A stretch of 64,000 bases of DNA from Neocallimastix lanati (nom. inval.). Taxonomy: Eukaryota > Neocallimastigomycota > Neocallimastigomycetes > Neocallimastigales > Neocallimastigaceae. Below are positions 11,430 to 24,331 of this stretch, piece by piece. Location: positions 559,501-623,500 of the forward strand of contig JACVTC010000009.1 of the NCBI GenBank assembly GCA_016946835.1, in the 5' to 3' direction. Every line of letters starts with the position of its first letter. The stretch's first letter is position 1. Under the pieces are notes generated by a model. That model was not told where the DNA came from, did not search any database, and saw nothing but the letters and a program-made list of their open reading frames with translations. The position numbers and the translations under genes are program-made.

Positions 11430-11609
11430 AACCCTTCATCTTACTATACTTTTATCGTTTAAATAGACTACGAAAATAATAAAATTATTTTGCTCGAAAG
11501 AAAAGAAACATTTTCAAGTAAAAGTTTTTCATATAATTGGATTCACTTTCATTTGATTTTATATTTTTGATTCATGCATCCTATCAATAAATTATTTAAT
11601 TCGTTATTA

Positions 11610-11652
<43 letters not shown>

Positions 11653-11925
11653 CCATTTTTATAATCCTCAATTATTCAATAATGTTGTTGTTGGAAAAAT
11701 CTAACTTGATAGTCTAAATATTAATAACTGATAAGGTTTAAAACATTTTATAACTCTTTAATATGAGATCAATAGCCATTATTGTATTTAGAACTGAAAA
11801 TATGAATAATAAATTTAAAAAATTTTTTTTATTGCTTTACTTGTACTTTTATCTCATCTTATCTTATTTTATTTTATTATCTTTTTATTATATTATTATT
11901 ATTTTAAAAATAATAAATAATAATA

Positions 11926-11996
<71 letters not shown>

Positions 11997-12016
11997 TGAT
12001 AATAATAATAATAATG

Positions 12017-12069
<53 letters not shown>

Positions 12070-12203
12070 TATAAAATAACAATTTCAATTATTAATAATA
12101 AGTAAATTAAAATTTAACTAACACAAAGACCTATTGTTTTATACTTTATACTTTTTATGACACCTTTCTTTATTCCTTTTATTAAAATAGTTATAAATAA
12201 AAA

Positions 12204-12244
<41 letters not shown>

Positions 12245-13060
12245 TTCTTATGGTTATTTCAATATTTTATACTGGACATTTTTACCAATTTATATAAAGT
12301 TGTGATATATATTAAGTTATTTTTGAAATTTATATAAAATTATATATAATGTCATAATGTCATAAGTTAAATATTATTTCACCAAAAAAAAAATATTAAT
12401 GTATTTATAAATATAAAAAAAAAAAATTACTTCGATTTAATAAAAAAAGTTTATCCACAAAATTATATTAAAAAATTATATAAAAACAAGTCTTAATATT
12501 TTTAATTATATTTAAAATTTAAATATTACAAATATAAATAAAAATAAATAAATTAAAAATATAATAATATTAGCTTTAAACGACAATATTTTTGATTAAA
12601 ATAAGGAATAATAATGAATAATAATAATAATTCCTTTTGAAAATATTCTTTTTTATATATAAAAGAACTTTTTTTTTTATATATGTATAAATAACATATA
12701 TAATAATAGAATTGTAAGAAGTTTATATTATTAATTTTTAATAGAAAATCAAAGAAATTATCGTAATATAAATTTTATTATTATTAATATGTAGAAATAG
12801 AATTATTATATATATAAATTTATTTATATTTATTTATTTATATTTATTTATATTTATTTATTTATTTATTCATTCATTCATTCATAAAAATCATAAAAAA
12901 TCATAAAAAATCATAATATTTTATATTATCAAATTAAATAAATATATTTAAAATTCAACATCAAATTAAAATTGAACAAATTTTTTATTAAAAAAAAAAA
13001 GAAAAAAATTTTTTTCTTTACATTAATTTTTATTTTATATATATTTTTTAAAAATTGTAA

Positions 13061-13094
<34 letters not shown>

Positions 13095-13161
13095 TAAAAA
13101 AAAAAAAAACTTATAAATAATTTTCTAAATTTATATATATATATATAATAATAATAAAATA
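11293..13161. other. AT-rich intergenic stretch
   Basis: No gene recognised. It contains a TA run (11394-11425), T runs near 11617-11652 and 12209-12242, and the TAA repeat listed separately. The last 200 bases are A/T homopolymer tracts directly upstream of the rhomboid start codon. Confidence 0.65.
11909..12069 (+). repeat. (TAA)n microsatellite, about 50 units
   Basis: Nearly uninterrupted TAA triplets with a few TGA variants. The minus-strand poly-Tyr frame over it is an artefact. Confidence 0.95.
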
Positions 13162-14322
13162 ATGGAGCCCGATATTAATGAATTAAGAAATATAAGAGAT
13201 TCATATTATAGAAATAATACATATGAAAGAAATAGACGAAATAATAGTGAACGAATAAGAAATCGTCGAAATAATTATTATGAAAGTAGTGATAGTGATG
13301 ACGACGAAAACGATGCAAACTATTATCACAATTATGAAAATATAAATTCAAATTATTATAATAGAAATTATTATAATAGAAATTACTATAATAACAGAAA
13401 TTATTATAATTCAAGAAGAAATACTAGTCTATTTTCAACAATAAAAAAAATATTAAATAGGTTATTTTATAGAGACGAAAATGTAATATATGCAATATTA
13501 CTAATTAATGTATTAGTTCACATATTATGGGAAGCTGGTCATCATAATAGAGAAATGTATTATGATTCACATTTACTAAATTTCATGAGTGATCATTTCA
13601 CAGTATCATGGACAAATTCAATAAGGAAAAAAAGATATTGGACATTTTTAACTGCAATGTTTTCTCATGAAGATATTTATCATTTGGCTGCTAATATGGC
13701 TTCATTTTATTCGTTTTCTTTTCCAGTAAGTAAAATATATATATTGTTATATACATAATAACAGAAATAATTATAATTTTTAAAATGAATAGGAAAAAAA
13801 AAATAAATTTTAAATTTTAAATTTTTATTAAAATTAACTTTTTAATATATACATATATATATTTAAAATATATATATATATATATATATTAAATAAATAT
13901 TAAATCATTCAAGGTAATTAAATGTATTGGAAAGAAAAAATTTGTAACTTCCTATTTATTGTCAGGAATTGGTTGTGGACTTGCCCATGTTATATTTTAT
14001 CATACTTTTGTACCAAAATTAAGTAATACTTCACGTAGAACAATAATTTACGATTTATTATTTTCAAGAGCTCATAAAAATTCATATAATGATATTTCAA
14101 GTCTTGGAGCTTCCGGAGCCATTACAGGAATAAATACTATTTTTGCTTGTCTATACCCAACACGACTTATCACTTATAATAATTATTTAAGACTTCCTGC
14201 TTGGTTAACTATGTCCCTATTTATTTTTGGTGACTTCTATCGTTCAGTAACATTAACTAATGGTAATATTGATACTATTGGTCATGTCGGAGGAGGTAAT
14301 TTAATTAAATTAATTATAAATA

Positions 14323-14360
<38 letters not shown>

Positions 14361-14571
14361 TTTTGTATGTATATATATAAAATCATTATCAATTGATTTA
14401 TTCTCATTATATATTTTATTTCTTTAACTAACTTTTTTTTTTTTTTTTTTTTTAATAATATTAAATATTTTTATATATTTATATATTTATACATATATTT
14501 ATTATACAGGTGTTACAGGATATCTTTATTATTTACATTATCTAAAACCATATATATATCATTATCATTAA
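13162..14571 (+). CDS. Rhomboid-family intramembrane serine protease, PARL-like
   Basis: Cleaves transmembrane substrates within the membrane. Exons 13162-13725, 13914-14295 and 14510-14571 join in frame to 335 residues; borders are GT-AG (CCA|GTAAGT ... CAAG|GTA; GGAG|GTAATT ... ACAG|GT). The first 90 residues are soluble and rich in Asn, Arg and Tyr, with NYYN/RNYYN repeats. Membrane segments begin at VIYAILLINVLVHILW. The rhomboid signature follows: YWTFLTAMFSHEDIYHLAANM, with the conserved His and Asn of the HxxxN motif, then the nucleophile in SLGASGAI (Ser about 255) and the general base in IGHVGGG (His about 312). The extra N-terminal membrane segment before the HxxxN region and the overall layout suggest the mitochondrial PARL/Pcp1 type. 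Gut fungi have hydrogenosomes instead, so that location is an inference. The exon 3 tail ends in His/Tyr residues. Confidence 0.88.
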
Positions 14572-14957
14572 TATATATATATATTTAACTATACATGTAT
14601 AATTAATGTATTTAAGAATATATATATATATATATATATAAAATATTATAATAATATATAAAATAATTTCAATCTTTGAAATTATTATATATAAATTATA
14701 TTAATATTATCTCAATTATTATTTATTTATTATTTATTATTTATGTATTATTTTATATTATTAAAGCATTCATTATAAAATTATTAAATCCATTATTATT
14801 CATACTATTCGTTACATATGTATTATTTTTATTATTATTAAAGTGTTAGTTTTAACAATAATGAATTATTATTATTATTATTATTATTATTATTTTAATA
14901 TACTATTAACGTCCTAATAAAAAAACAGAAAGTAGAAATAATAATATTAATAAAATG

Positions 14958-14996
<39 letters not shown>

Positions 14997-15414
14997 ATTT
15001 GAAATAATTAAATTATATAACAAAAAAAAAAAATAAAATAAAATAAAAGTATATAAAGAAAAATTCTCATGAATATATATTTTTATTAATTAATTAATTA
15101 TTTTTTTGCTTGTCAGTTTGTTTATAGTTTTAATAGATTATATAAAACAGAACTATAAAAGATGAATGATTCCATTATTGATTTTCTTAATAATAATATT
15201 ATATAAAATATATATATATACATATATTTTTAAATATTATAATAAGTATAATAAACTTTATATACATTATATATATATATATATATATGAAAATTTGCGT
15301 TGTTTTAAAATAAAAATTTAAAAAAAATGAAAATGATAAATTTTTCGTTAAAAACAAATATTTTTTTTTTTTCTTTTATCTATATAAATGATAATAAAAA
15401 AATAAATAAAATAA
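14572..15414. other. AT-rich intergenic stretch
   Basis: Only microsatellite and homopolymer DNA: ATT triplets at 14868-14895, an A run at 14958-14994, TA runs near 15270. No coding signal. Confidence 0.7.
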
Positions 15415-15747
15415 TCATTCATTACAAGAATCTTGAATGTCACACTAATTTTCATTTTCAATACCATACAAGCATAAACTCTTCCTATCTTTGTAAATAA
15501 CATCATGATTCAATTGACTACATAATATTGAAAACTTAAATCTACAGTGAAATATTGACTTTTTTTTTTTATAGAGAAAGTAGCAATATTAAAGAAAGGA
15601 AATTTCATTGCATAAAGCTGAAATACCATACCATTCCCCCCGTTTTCAATATTCCAATTTCTAGATTTATATCTTCAAATTACCAGTACAAGTACGTACC
15701 ACGAAGACGACAACAACCATAACTTTAAAGAAAGAGCCTAACATGAA

Positions 15748-15778
<31 letters not shown>

Positions 15779-15950
15779 TTTAAAAAAAACAGATGAAGCT
15801 AATTGATTTTGAACTGAAGCTAAAACTGGTTCTTGAATTGAAAGGTTTAAACAACTTACCATCAAAAAGGAGGAATAGCAATACCTTGATAAGAAATATC
15901 TGAAACTTCTAATTTAATATAACCTATAAGAGAGTCTCCTTTCTTAAATT
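15415..15950 (-). pseudogene. Relic of a secreted double-dockerin (cellulosomal) protein
   Basis: Minus-strand translation shows two degraded fungal dockerins in tandem. The downstream one (about 15545-15415) reads VIYKDR then YGIENEN, a stop (TAG in place of the conserved Trp), then CDIQDSC; compare FYTDTEDWGIENGNWCSIPHSC in the CotH genes here. The upstream one (about 15726-15600) reads SYGCCRLRG, then WNIENGG, then after a frameshift EWYGISALC, again the CC...W-x-IENG-x-W-C pattern. Upstream (about 15946-15850) a clean frame KKGDSLIGYIKLEVSDISYQGIAIPPF ends at a stop; it may belong to the catalytic or other N-terminal part, which I cannot name. Possible further remnants reach 16080. Frameshifts and nonsense changes show it is dead. 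Paired C-terminal dockerins are usual in enzymes of this phylum. This piece is not from the CotH body. Confidence 0.7.
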
Positions 15951-16220
15951 TATTTTATTTTTTTTTTTTTTGAGGGGGGCTTACAGAATACTTTACTAAT
16001 GTTATGCCAAGTATGATTAATTAATGGAGAAATATATTTTTAATTGCGCCACCTTTATAATTTATAATGTATAAAAGCTATAAATAAATAAACTTTTATT
16101 TAATCAAACTTTTCTAATATTAAGAGTTTCAATTAGCTCAAAATATTTGTAAAGAATCAAAGTGAAATTATGAACAATTATAATGTAATTTTTTTTTTGT
16201 AATAATAATAACAATGAATG

Positions 16221-17425
16221 ATTATCAATATTAGAAGTATCATTAACCAGTATGAATGTCAAGGATAAGACTGTTAAAAGCAAAAAACAAGAAGGTAGTT
16301 TTTCTCAATTTTGAATGAAATCGAAGAACTATAGTTCCAATATGGAAGAAAATAATCTGAAGTTAAGTAAAGAAGAGAAAATGAAATTTATGTACAATTC
16401 AATGCCGAATGATATGCAAGTAAAAATTGTAATTGACAACAATGTAGGTGTAAACACTTTATTAGTCACAAGTACGAAGGAATCATTAAAAACAAAAGCA
16501 AAGAATTGATTAAAATATTCTTAAAATAAAGAAGAAATAATAAGATGTTACGTATGCAACTCAACTAAACATCTCAAAAAGGACTGCATATATATTATAT
16601 TTTCAATGAAAATAGTAAATATTTTAAATTCTTGGACGAGGAAGACTGAGAATATAATAATGATATTAGACTAAATATAGTTAGTATTCACGTAAATAAT
16701 AAGAAATTCAATTTTAATAGTTTTTAATTTTGATGAGAAATTTAGAATTAAAGGAAATATATCTTCGTATACTTTTAATCATAAATATTTAAATGAAAAT
16801 TTATAAAAAATTGCATACTTACAATTAACGTATATAAAAAATAATCAAGTTAAAGATCATTCATATTTAAATAAAAATTTTATCGATAACGGAATTATTG
16901 ATGAAATAATTAATAGTAATAAATAAAAAATAATAAAAAAAATCTGAAATATGATAGTTTAGATTTTAATTACGAAATTAAAAAATTTAAATGTCTACAT
17001 TTCAAATAAAAAAGAAATAAATAAAAATAATACAGATAAAAATAAAAATATAAACAAAGAGAAATCAATTTAGAAAATATAAAGAAAAGAAAAATTAATG
17101 ACACAAATAATAATCAAAAGATAAAAAGAAGAATAAATAAAATACTATTAATATTAAGTAAACTAGATGAACCATATAATTACGTGGATATTTTAAAAAG
17201 CAAAAGATAAATATCCATGGGTGATTATTATTGAAGAAGAATTTAATAGCATGATCGAAAGAGGTGTATTTGAAAAGGTTGAAAGCGTGCCAAAAAATGC
17301 TAATATAGTAAATTCTAGATGAATATTTAAGAAGGAGAGAGATAGTGAAGGAACTACCACAAAATTTAAAGCGAGATTAGTAGCATAAAACTTTACTCAG
17401 GAATACGATGAAATTATTTTAATAA
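16221..17425 (+). pseudogene. Relic of a Ty1/copia LTR retrotransposon (gag and RT pieces)
   Basis: Three blocks in the right order. First, a Gag-like frame (16315-16509) with LSKEEKMKFMYNSMPNDMQ, similar to the UBN2-type Gag of copia elements. Second, a zinc knuckle RCYVCNSTKHLKKDC (C-x2-C-x4-H-x4-C, about 16542-16586). Third, the start of a copia reverse transcriptase at about 17217-17412: EEEFNSMIERGVFEKVE, then NIVNSR, a TGA where Trp is expected, IFKKERDSEGTTTKFKARLVA, a TAA where Lys is expected, then NFTQEYD. This corresponds to the copia pattern 'W..A...E...L......E.V..P.....I..KWVFK.K.d..G...r.KARLVAkGf.Q..G'. Protease, integrase, most of RT and RNase H are not recognisable, and no LTRs were found. 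Confidence 0.75.
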
Positions 17426-20420
17426 TGAATGAAATAATGCATTTCAAATGCGTGAAGAAATATTTTTTTTTTATATTTATTAATTTTGATAATTCTAAAC
17501 TCAACTTTTTAATTAATATTAATATAAATAATAGAAATATAAAAATTTTAATTGTATAATGAAAAAACTTTAAAAGGTTTTATATTTTAACAATACTCCA
17601 TACAATAAAATTATATCTATTTTGCATATCTATTTTTTTATTATAATATATTCATTTATAGATTAAATATATATAAAATTAATGGTATTATGGTGTAGCA
17701 TACATAAAGTAATATTTATTTATGTAATTTCATGTAACATTATATTATTTATATATTATGAAGAAGAAAAGGTTAAAGTATAAAGAGTATATATAATATA
17801 TTTCTTATTAATATATTCAATAATTAAATAAATAGATAAAAAAAATTATACAGAAATTTATATACTAACGAAAGTAAATATAGACTATTATATGTGAAAA
17901 ACAAATTATTTATTAATAATTTTTTTTTTTTAATTAGAATTTTTATGGTTATTGTTTTAAATTTTTAATTTTCAAATTTAGTTTAATTAAATAATATAAA
18001 GGTTCTTTAAAAAGTATTTTTAATATTATTATTTTTTTTTAAAATAAGGGATTTATTAAAAAAAAAAAAAAAAAACTTTTTAAAAAAGGTTTTATAAAAT
18101 TTTCTTAATAGCATTACTTATAATAAGTTATCATTAAATATTAATTTGATTTATATGATTTATACTTAGCTGTTAAGATTGCTAGCTATAACCCCTAATG
18201 AATAATATTTAAAAGGGCATTCTTTTTTTTTTTTAATATATATTATTTTTTATTAATTTGTTACTAGAGTAAAATTGAGAAAATAATTAAAATTAGTATA
18301 TTTTCAATATCTTAGTTCAAGCACATACATTAGAATAGACATATATATATTTATAGGCAAATCGCTAAGTCATCCCTTTTAAAAATTTTTCCATTTTGAA
18401 TTTTCAAAATAGTATGAAATCAAATCTTACCATTACCATAATTATTTAATAATTAGTCACATACATATAAATATATTCTTTTATTTAAACATTATACATA
18501 AATTGTAATTAAAAAAAAAAAAATGTATCATTTTATATTACATTATATGTATTTTAAAATTATAATTCAAAAAAAAAAAAGTTTGATATTAAGATTAGAT
18601 ATTAGTAAAGATAAAGATATAACTTTATAATTTAATTATTTTTATTTTTATAAAATACTATTTTTCAAATTTATTTCTTTTTTTAGTATATTAAAAATAA
18701 TGATATTATCGTTATTAATATTATTAAATACTTTTTTTATTATTATTAATGTAATTATATGAATGAATTAAATATATTTATCTATTAATTATATTATAGT
18801 CTTTTAATTTTTGATATTTATTATATTCGTTGTACGAAGAATAGCATAATTTTATATGTAAATCTTATTTTGCGTTCTTCCTTCAATAATAATTTTATTT
18901 AAAGTACACATTTATTAGTAATGAATAAATGATAATAAATAATTGAATAAAAATAAATAATTGAATAATAAATAATAAATAATTAATAATTATTAAATAA
19001 TAAATAATTGAATAATAAATAATAAATAATAAATAATAAATAATAAATAATAAATAATAAATATTATTAATTTGAATTTATTTATTTATTATTTTTTAAA
19101 TATTTATTAATTAATGTAATAATTAGTAATTATTTTAATAAATATTTTTTACTTATACATTATATCACATGATCATAATATATACAACTATAATTGAATG
19201 TATATATACATATATACAGAAGTATTTTTTAAATAATTTTTAAATATATATATAATATTTTAGGCAATGAATATATTTATAATAATCATTTAAATTGGGC
19301 TAAAATATTATTATAAAATTATTATATTTTCATTGAACATAAATAAAAAAATTGATTTAAAGCTGAACATAAAGATGAATATAAAAATATTTTAGTTATA
19401 AATTATCCTAAAACAAGCAAATAAACAAAAAAAAATTATTTATTTAATACAAAAAAAAAAAAAAAAAAATAGCAGATTATAAACATATACTTATTATTAA
19501 ACAGCATTAAATAAATAAAAATCATTATGTTTATTATTTAAAACAGTTTTATTTTAATTTCTTTTATATTTTATAAATACTTTATCTTATTCTGTTTTTC
19601 TGTTTTTCTGTTTATCTGTTTTTTTTTTTTTTTTTATTTCTTTTTACCTTTTCGTTTATTTATTTTATAGTTATTACTCATATTTGTATGTATTTCTTAA
19701 TATAAAAATAATTATCATTAAAGTTTACTCTTTAATTAATTCGATGCTAAAAATTGTTGACAGTATTTTTAAAGTTTAATTAAACTCACTTAAAAGTAGT
19801 TTGTGCAACCACATACAGAACGAATTAAAATGTTGATTGAATTGAATATTACTTTGAAAAGAAAGTTTGAGTGGACACTTTTCACCATACTTTTCTATTT
19901 CACTTAATAATTTTTTTTTTTTTACTTTATTATTATATTTTTTTTTTTAAAAAAAAATCAAAAAAAAAGAAAAAAAAAATTATATGAGAAATAAAAAGTT
20001 TATTTACATTTTTGGCAATAAAAAACTTTTATTATGTATATAATAAAATTTTTAATATTTCTTTATTTATTAATTTATTTATGAATAAATAAAGGAAAAT
20101 TGGCATATATATAATAGTAAATAGTAAATATTAAATATTAAATATTGAATAGTATATATATAATATATATATATATATAGTTTTTTTTCTTTTTTTTCTT
20201 CTTTTTTTTTTTCTCTTTTCTTTTTCTTTTTTCTTTTTTTTTTTTAAATAAAGTCTTAATTTTTTATTATTAATATTTTAATTTTGAACTATTTTTATTA
20301 TAAACTATTTTTTTTTAGGTTTTTTTAATAGTTTATTAATTAAAAATATTATATATTTATGAATAATAATATTAATTAGAAAAATTTTATAATTAGATAA
20401 ATAATATAAATATATGAAAA
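17426..20420. other. Long AT-rich intergenic stretch
   Basis: No gene recognised on either strand. It contains TAAA/AATA repeats (18940-19070), several A and T runs, and a T/C-rich tract (20180-20245). Slightly more complex segments at 18160-18220 and 19730-19890 gave no convincing frame; the latter may be part of the upstream region of the next gene. Confidence 0.6.
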
Positions 20421-21066
20421 ATGTTGAAATCTATCAAAAATAGTTCAGAAGGTTAGTTTTTCATTTATTCAAAAGTTCATATTAAATTTAAATAAGTTAT
20501 AAATAAATAAATAAATAAATAAATAAATTAATAAATAAGTTATAAATAAATAAATATCATATGTTAAAATATTAAATTATATTATAATTAAAATAAAAGA
20601 TTACCTTGATGAAATAAGGGATTTAACTAATGATTATGATAGTTATGAAATCATTGGTGAGGATTATTTTGAATGGACAATTGATGATGTTTCAAATCTT
20701 TCTGGAATGTCAAGTCCTGAATTTACTTTATGTGGTAAAAAGTGGTAAATATTATATATATAAATAGATATTATGTATAGACCAAAATTCTATAGTGTAG
20801 ATATTTTTTTTTTTTTTTGTTAATATATATTTATTATTAATAATTATGTATATATTATTTTGTATATATATATTATATAATAATTTTAAATAATAAAGGC
20901 AAATAAAATTGAAAGAAAATTCTAAAATATTTTGCCTAAGTTTGAATTTAAGTAACAAAAATAAAAATATTTTTGCAAAAATCCTAGTTTCCTTTAAGAA
21001 TGATTATTTTTATAGTGCAAAATGTATTATAATAATTTTTATAATATTAAACATTTTATTAACTTG

Positions 21067-21097
<31 letters not shown>

Positions 21098-21886
21098 CTA
21101 ATTTATTTATTATTTTCATGATAAATAGCTTCTCCATTTTATCATTTTACTATGTATAACAAATATAAATATGATGATATATATAATAAGGATGATATAT
21201 ATAAAGAAGTTTTCAAACCTTTAGCTAAAGATAAAAAAATTACAATTGGTATTTATATTCGTATTTATAACTACGATTTATTTGGTTAGTTTTAATGTAT
21301 AATATATTAATTTTATAATAATAAATATTATTTTAATTTAATAATACATTATTAATATATTTTTTTTATTTTTTATAATTTTTTTTTTCTATTTTTTTCT
21401 TAACTTTATTTTATTATTATATGTATTTATTTATTTATAGAATATATTTGTGAATTAAAAGATATGATAAATGATGACAATAAAGAAATAATCAATGAAG
21501 ATTATTTCGAATGCCCAGTTAAATATTGGAATAAAGTTGGAAGTTTATATATAAGTCCTGAGATTAATATTAATAATAAAAAATTGTAATATTAAAATAT
21601 TTAATATTAGTTTAAAATACTATTAAATCTTATTAAACAAACAACAACAACAACAACAACAATAATAATAATATATATATATATATTTTTTTTTAAATAA
21701 TTATTAATATTTAGGAAAGTTAAATTTTTCATTAATAATGTTAAATCTTCTTTATCTTTTGACATTGAATCATCATCTTTAAATATAAATAAATTTGGAT
21801 ATGTATATGTTAATTATGCTGTATCTTTTCATAAAATAAAAGATCATACCCATTATTATGCAAAAGGTAATTTTTATTTATTTATT

Positions 21887-21922
<36 letters not shown>

Positions 21923-24331
21923 TTTTTTTTTTAAATTAAGAAAATATAATACTTATTTAAAATATGTATTAATCCAATAAATTTTATATATGTTTACAAA
22001 AATTTATATCAATAGAATTTACAACTTTTCAACAAAAAGATAAGAATTTTAAAGATTTTACCTTTGAAAATCCATCGGATTTTGAGGATATTAAATATTT
22101 AATTGAAAAAGGCGTTATTATTATTGGTGTTTATATTTGCATTTACAGAAATAATTTTAAAGGTTTGTAAATTGTCAAGTTTGATTTTTTTTTTTTTTAA
22201 TAAAGCAGTTAAATATTAAAATCTTATTATAAGTATAATTAGTAAATAATTTTTATAATTATTTAATTTTTAATATAGGACCCTCACTATCAAAAGAAGG
22301 AAAACTGAAACTTTCAAGAAAATCAATGATGTTTAGTCAAATTAAACTTAATATTAAAAAACATAATTCTGAAAGTGAAACAATAGATAGTAATGATAGT
22401 GTTACTTATTATGATGCTCCTCCACTTCAATCTAGTGTATACATTTCTAAAGAGTGTTTACCAATTAATGAAACAAGCAAAACAATTCAGTATGATGATT
22501 ACTCTCTAGATCAACATAGTGAATCAGTAATAATGCTTAATCAAATCCAACCTAGTATTGAAAAGCAAAATTCCGAAAGTGAAACAATTGATAGTACTAG
22601 TAGTTTTGATAGTCCTACATCTCGTCGTGATGTATGTATTTCTATAAACAGTTTACCAATTACTAAAATGGTTAAAACAATTCAATATGATGATTGTTCT
22701 CCAGATCAATATAGTGAATCAATGATGCTTAATCAAATTCAACCTAATATTGAAAAACAAAGTTCCAAAAGTGAAGTGATTAATACTATTAGTAGTTATG
22801 ATGTTCCTCCACCTCGCCGTAGGGTGTACATTTCTAAAGAGAGTTTACCAATTACTGAAACGGTAAAAACAATTCAGTGTGAGGATTATTCTCCAGAACA
22901 ATATAGTGAATCTGTTATTAGTGATGATATAACAACAGTAGAGGAAGTAGACCCTTATTTTGATTTTAATGTTTCTTCAGTTCAACCTGATATTTCTATT
23001 TCCGATGAAGATAGATCAGTATCAAAAACAATTGATGAAATTGTATATAGTAATATTCCTCCAATTCAATCTGATGTATCTATGTCTGATGAAAGATTAT
23101 CAACTGATTCAATTTCATATAATAATGTTTCTCCATTACACCAGAGCATATTTGTTTCTGATGAAAAGTTACCAACAATAAAATCAGTAAACCCAATTTC
23201 TCATGCTAATATTTCTCCATTGCATCGTAGTATATATGTTGCTGATGAAAAGTTGCCAACCACAAAAACAGCAAATATTATTCCAAATATTGATGCTTCT
23301 CCATTACAGCAAAATCAATATGTTCTTATGGAACCAAATTCAGGAACAGTTAAGGCTTTAACAAATTATGATATTATTCCACCTAAACGTAGTGTATCTC
23401 TTTGTAAAATGACAACATCAGACTTCAGTAAAAATAAGAATCGTGAAAGATCTTTTTCATTAACGACACCACTAAGAACTTCTAGTATTTCCAAACATAA
23501 TACAAGTGAACTAAAGAAAGAAATTTCATCATTACCTTTAAATACTCCATCATCTGAAAATAATTCTATGAATTCATTTTCAGATTCAAGTACATCTAAT
23601 TCTTCAAAGAAATATGAAGGTGTAACATTTATTTCATTATTTGATTGTGAAGGAAAAATGCCTAATGAATTATCTTTTGTTAAAGGAGAGTTATTAACGA
23701 TTTACAATTGGAATGGTACTAATGAATGGGCAATTGGTTATTCTCAAAATAATCCACAAAAGCATGGTTTAATCCCAAAATCAATAGTAACTAAATATAA
23801 TAGTGGTTAGTTTTTAAAAAGATAATAATAATAATAATAATAGTAATAATAATAATAATAGTAATAATAGTAATAATAGTAATAATAATAATAATAATAA
23901 TAGTAATAATAATAATAATAGTAATAATAGTAATAATAGTAATAATAATAATAATAGTAATAATAATAATAATAGTAATAATAGTAATAATAATAATAAT
24001 AGTAATAATAGTAATAATAGTAATAATAATAATAATAATAATAATAGGATTATTATTATTACTATTATTAATTATTTTATTATATAAATTCTTTTTTTTT
24101 AATTTTTTAATTTTAATTTTAAATTTATTTATTTATTTTTATTTTATTTTATTTTATTTTATTTAATATGATACTTACCTTTTTTTTTATTATATATATA
24201 TTATATTTTTTTTTAAAATAGTTCATATTACATCATTTACATCACCACTTAAGAATACTGATTCATATTTTAATGGTAAATATGATCAATCATTAGTACA
24301 AAATTCAAAATGTCATGAAGTTTGTAATTAG
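20421..24331 (+). CDS. MATH-like / repeat / SH3 domain protein, eight exons
   Basis: Function unknown; the architecture suggests an intracellular adaptor. Exons read as 20421-20451, 20600-20734, 21129-21284, 21441-21585, 21715-21866, 22016-22162, 22279-23805 and 24222-24331, giving 800 residues in one frame. The exon 2 donor is the least sure, because a later GT at 20745 breaks the frame. Exons 2-6 encode two related modules beginning DYFEWTIDDVSNLSG..SPEF and DYFECPVKYWNKVGSLYISPE, ending in GIYIRIYNYDLF and GVYICIYRNNF. This beta-rich pattern resembles MATH/TRAF domains (moderate certainty). Exon 7 starts with several imperfect ~55-residue repeats built on YISKE.LPI.ET.KTIQYDDYSPDQYSES and a shorter SP..SI(Y/F)VSDEKLPT form. 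It ends in an SH3 domain (about residues 690-760): ISLFDCEGKMPNELSFVKGELLTIY, WAIGY, GLIPKSIV. No signal peptide or membrane segment. The exon 7 donor overlaps an in-frame TAG. Confidence 0.75.
23826..24048 (+). repeat. (TAATAA/TAATAG)n microsatellite inside the last intron
   Basis: More than 200 bases of TAA and TAG triplets in a patterned alternation, within intron 7 of the MATH/SH3 gene, starting 20 bases after the splice donor. Confidence 0.95.

Noticed and set aside
13175-13414. Minus-strand Tyr/Asn/Phe frame opposite the rhomboid leader
   Set aside because: Shadow of the Asn/Tyr-rich coding repeats on the plus strand.
18160-18230. More complex segment considered as a tRNA-like or small RNA gene
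   Set aside because: No cloverleaf pairing and no conserved box sequences.
20735-20750. Alternative exon 2 donor at 20745 (after ..KKW) in the MATH/SH3 gene
   Set aside because: It keeps an attractive GKKW ending, but joining it to the only visible acceptor (21127-21128) puts exon 3 out of frame; the donor at 20735 keeps all eight exons in frame.
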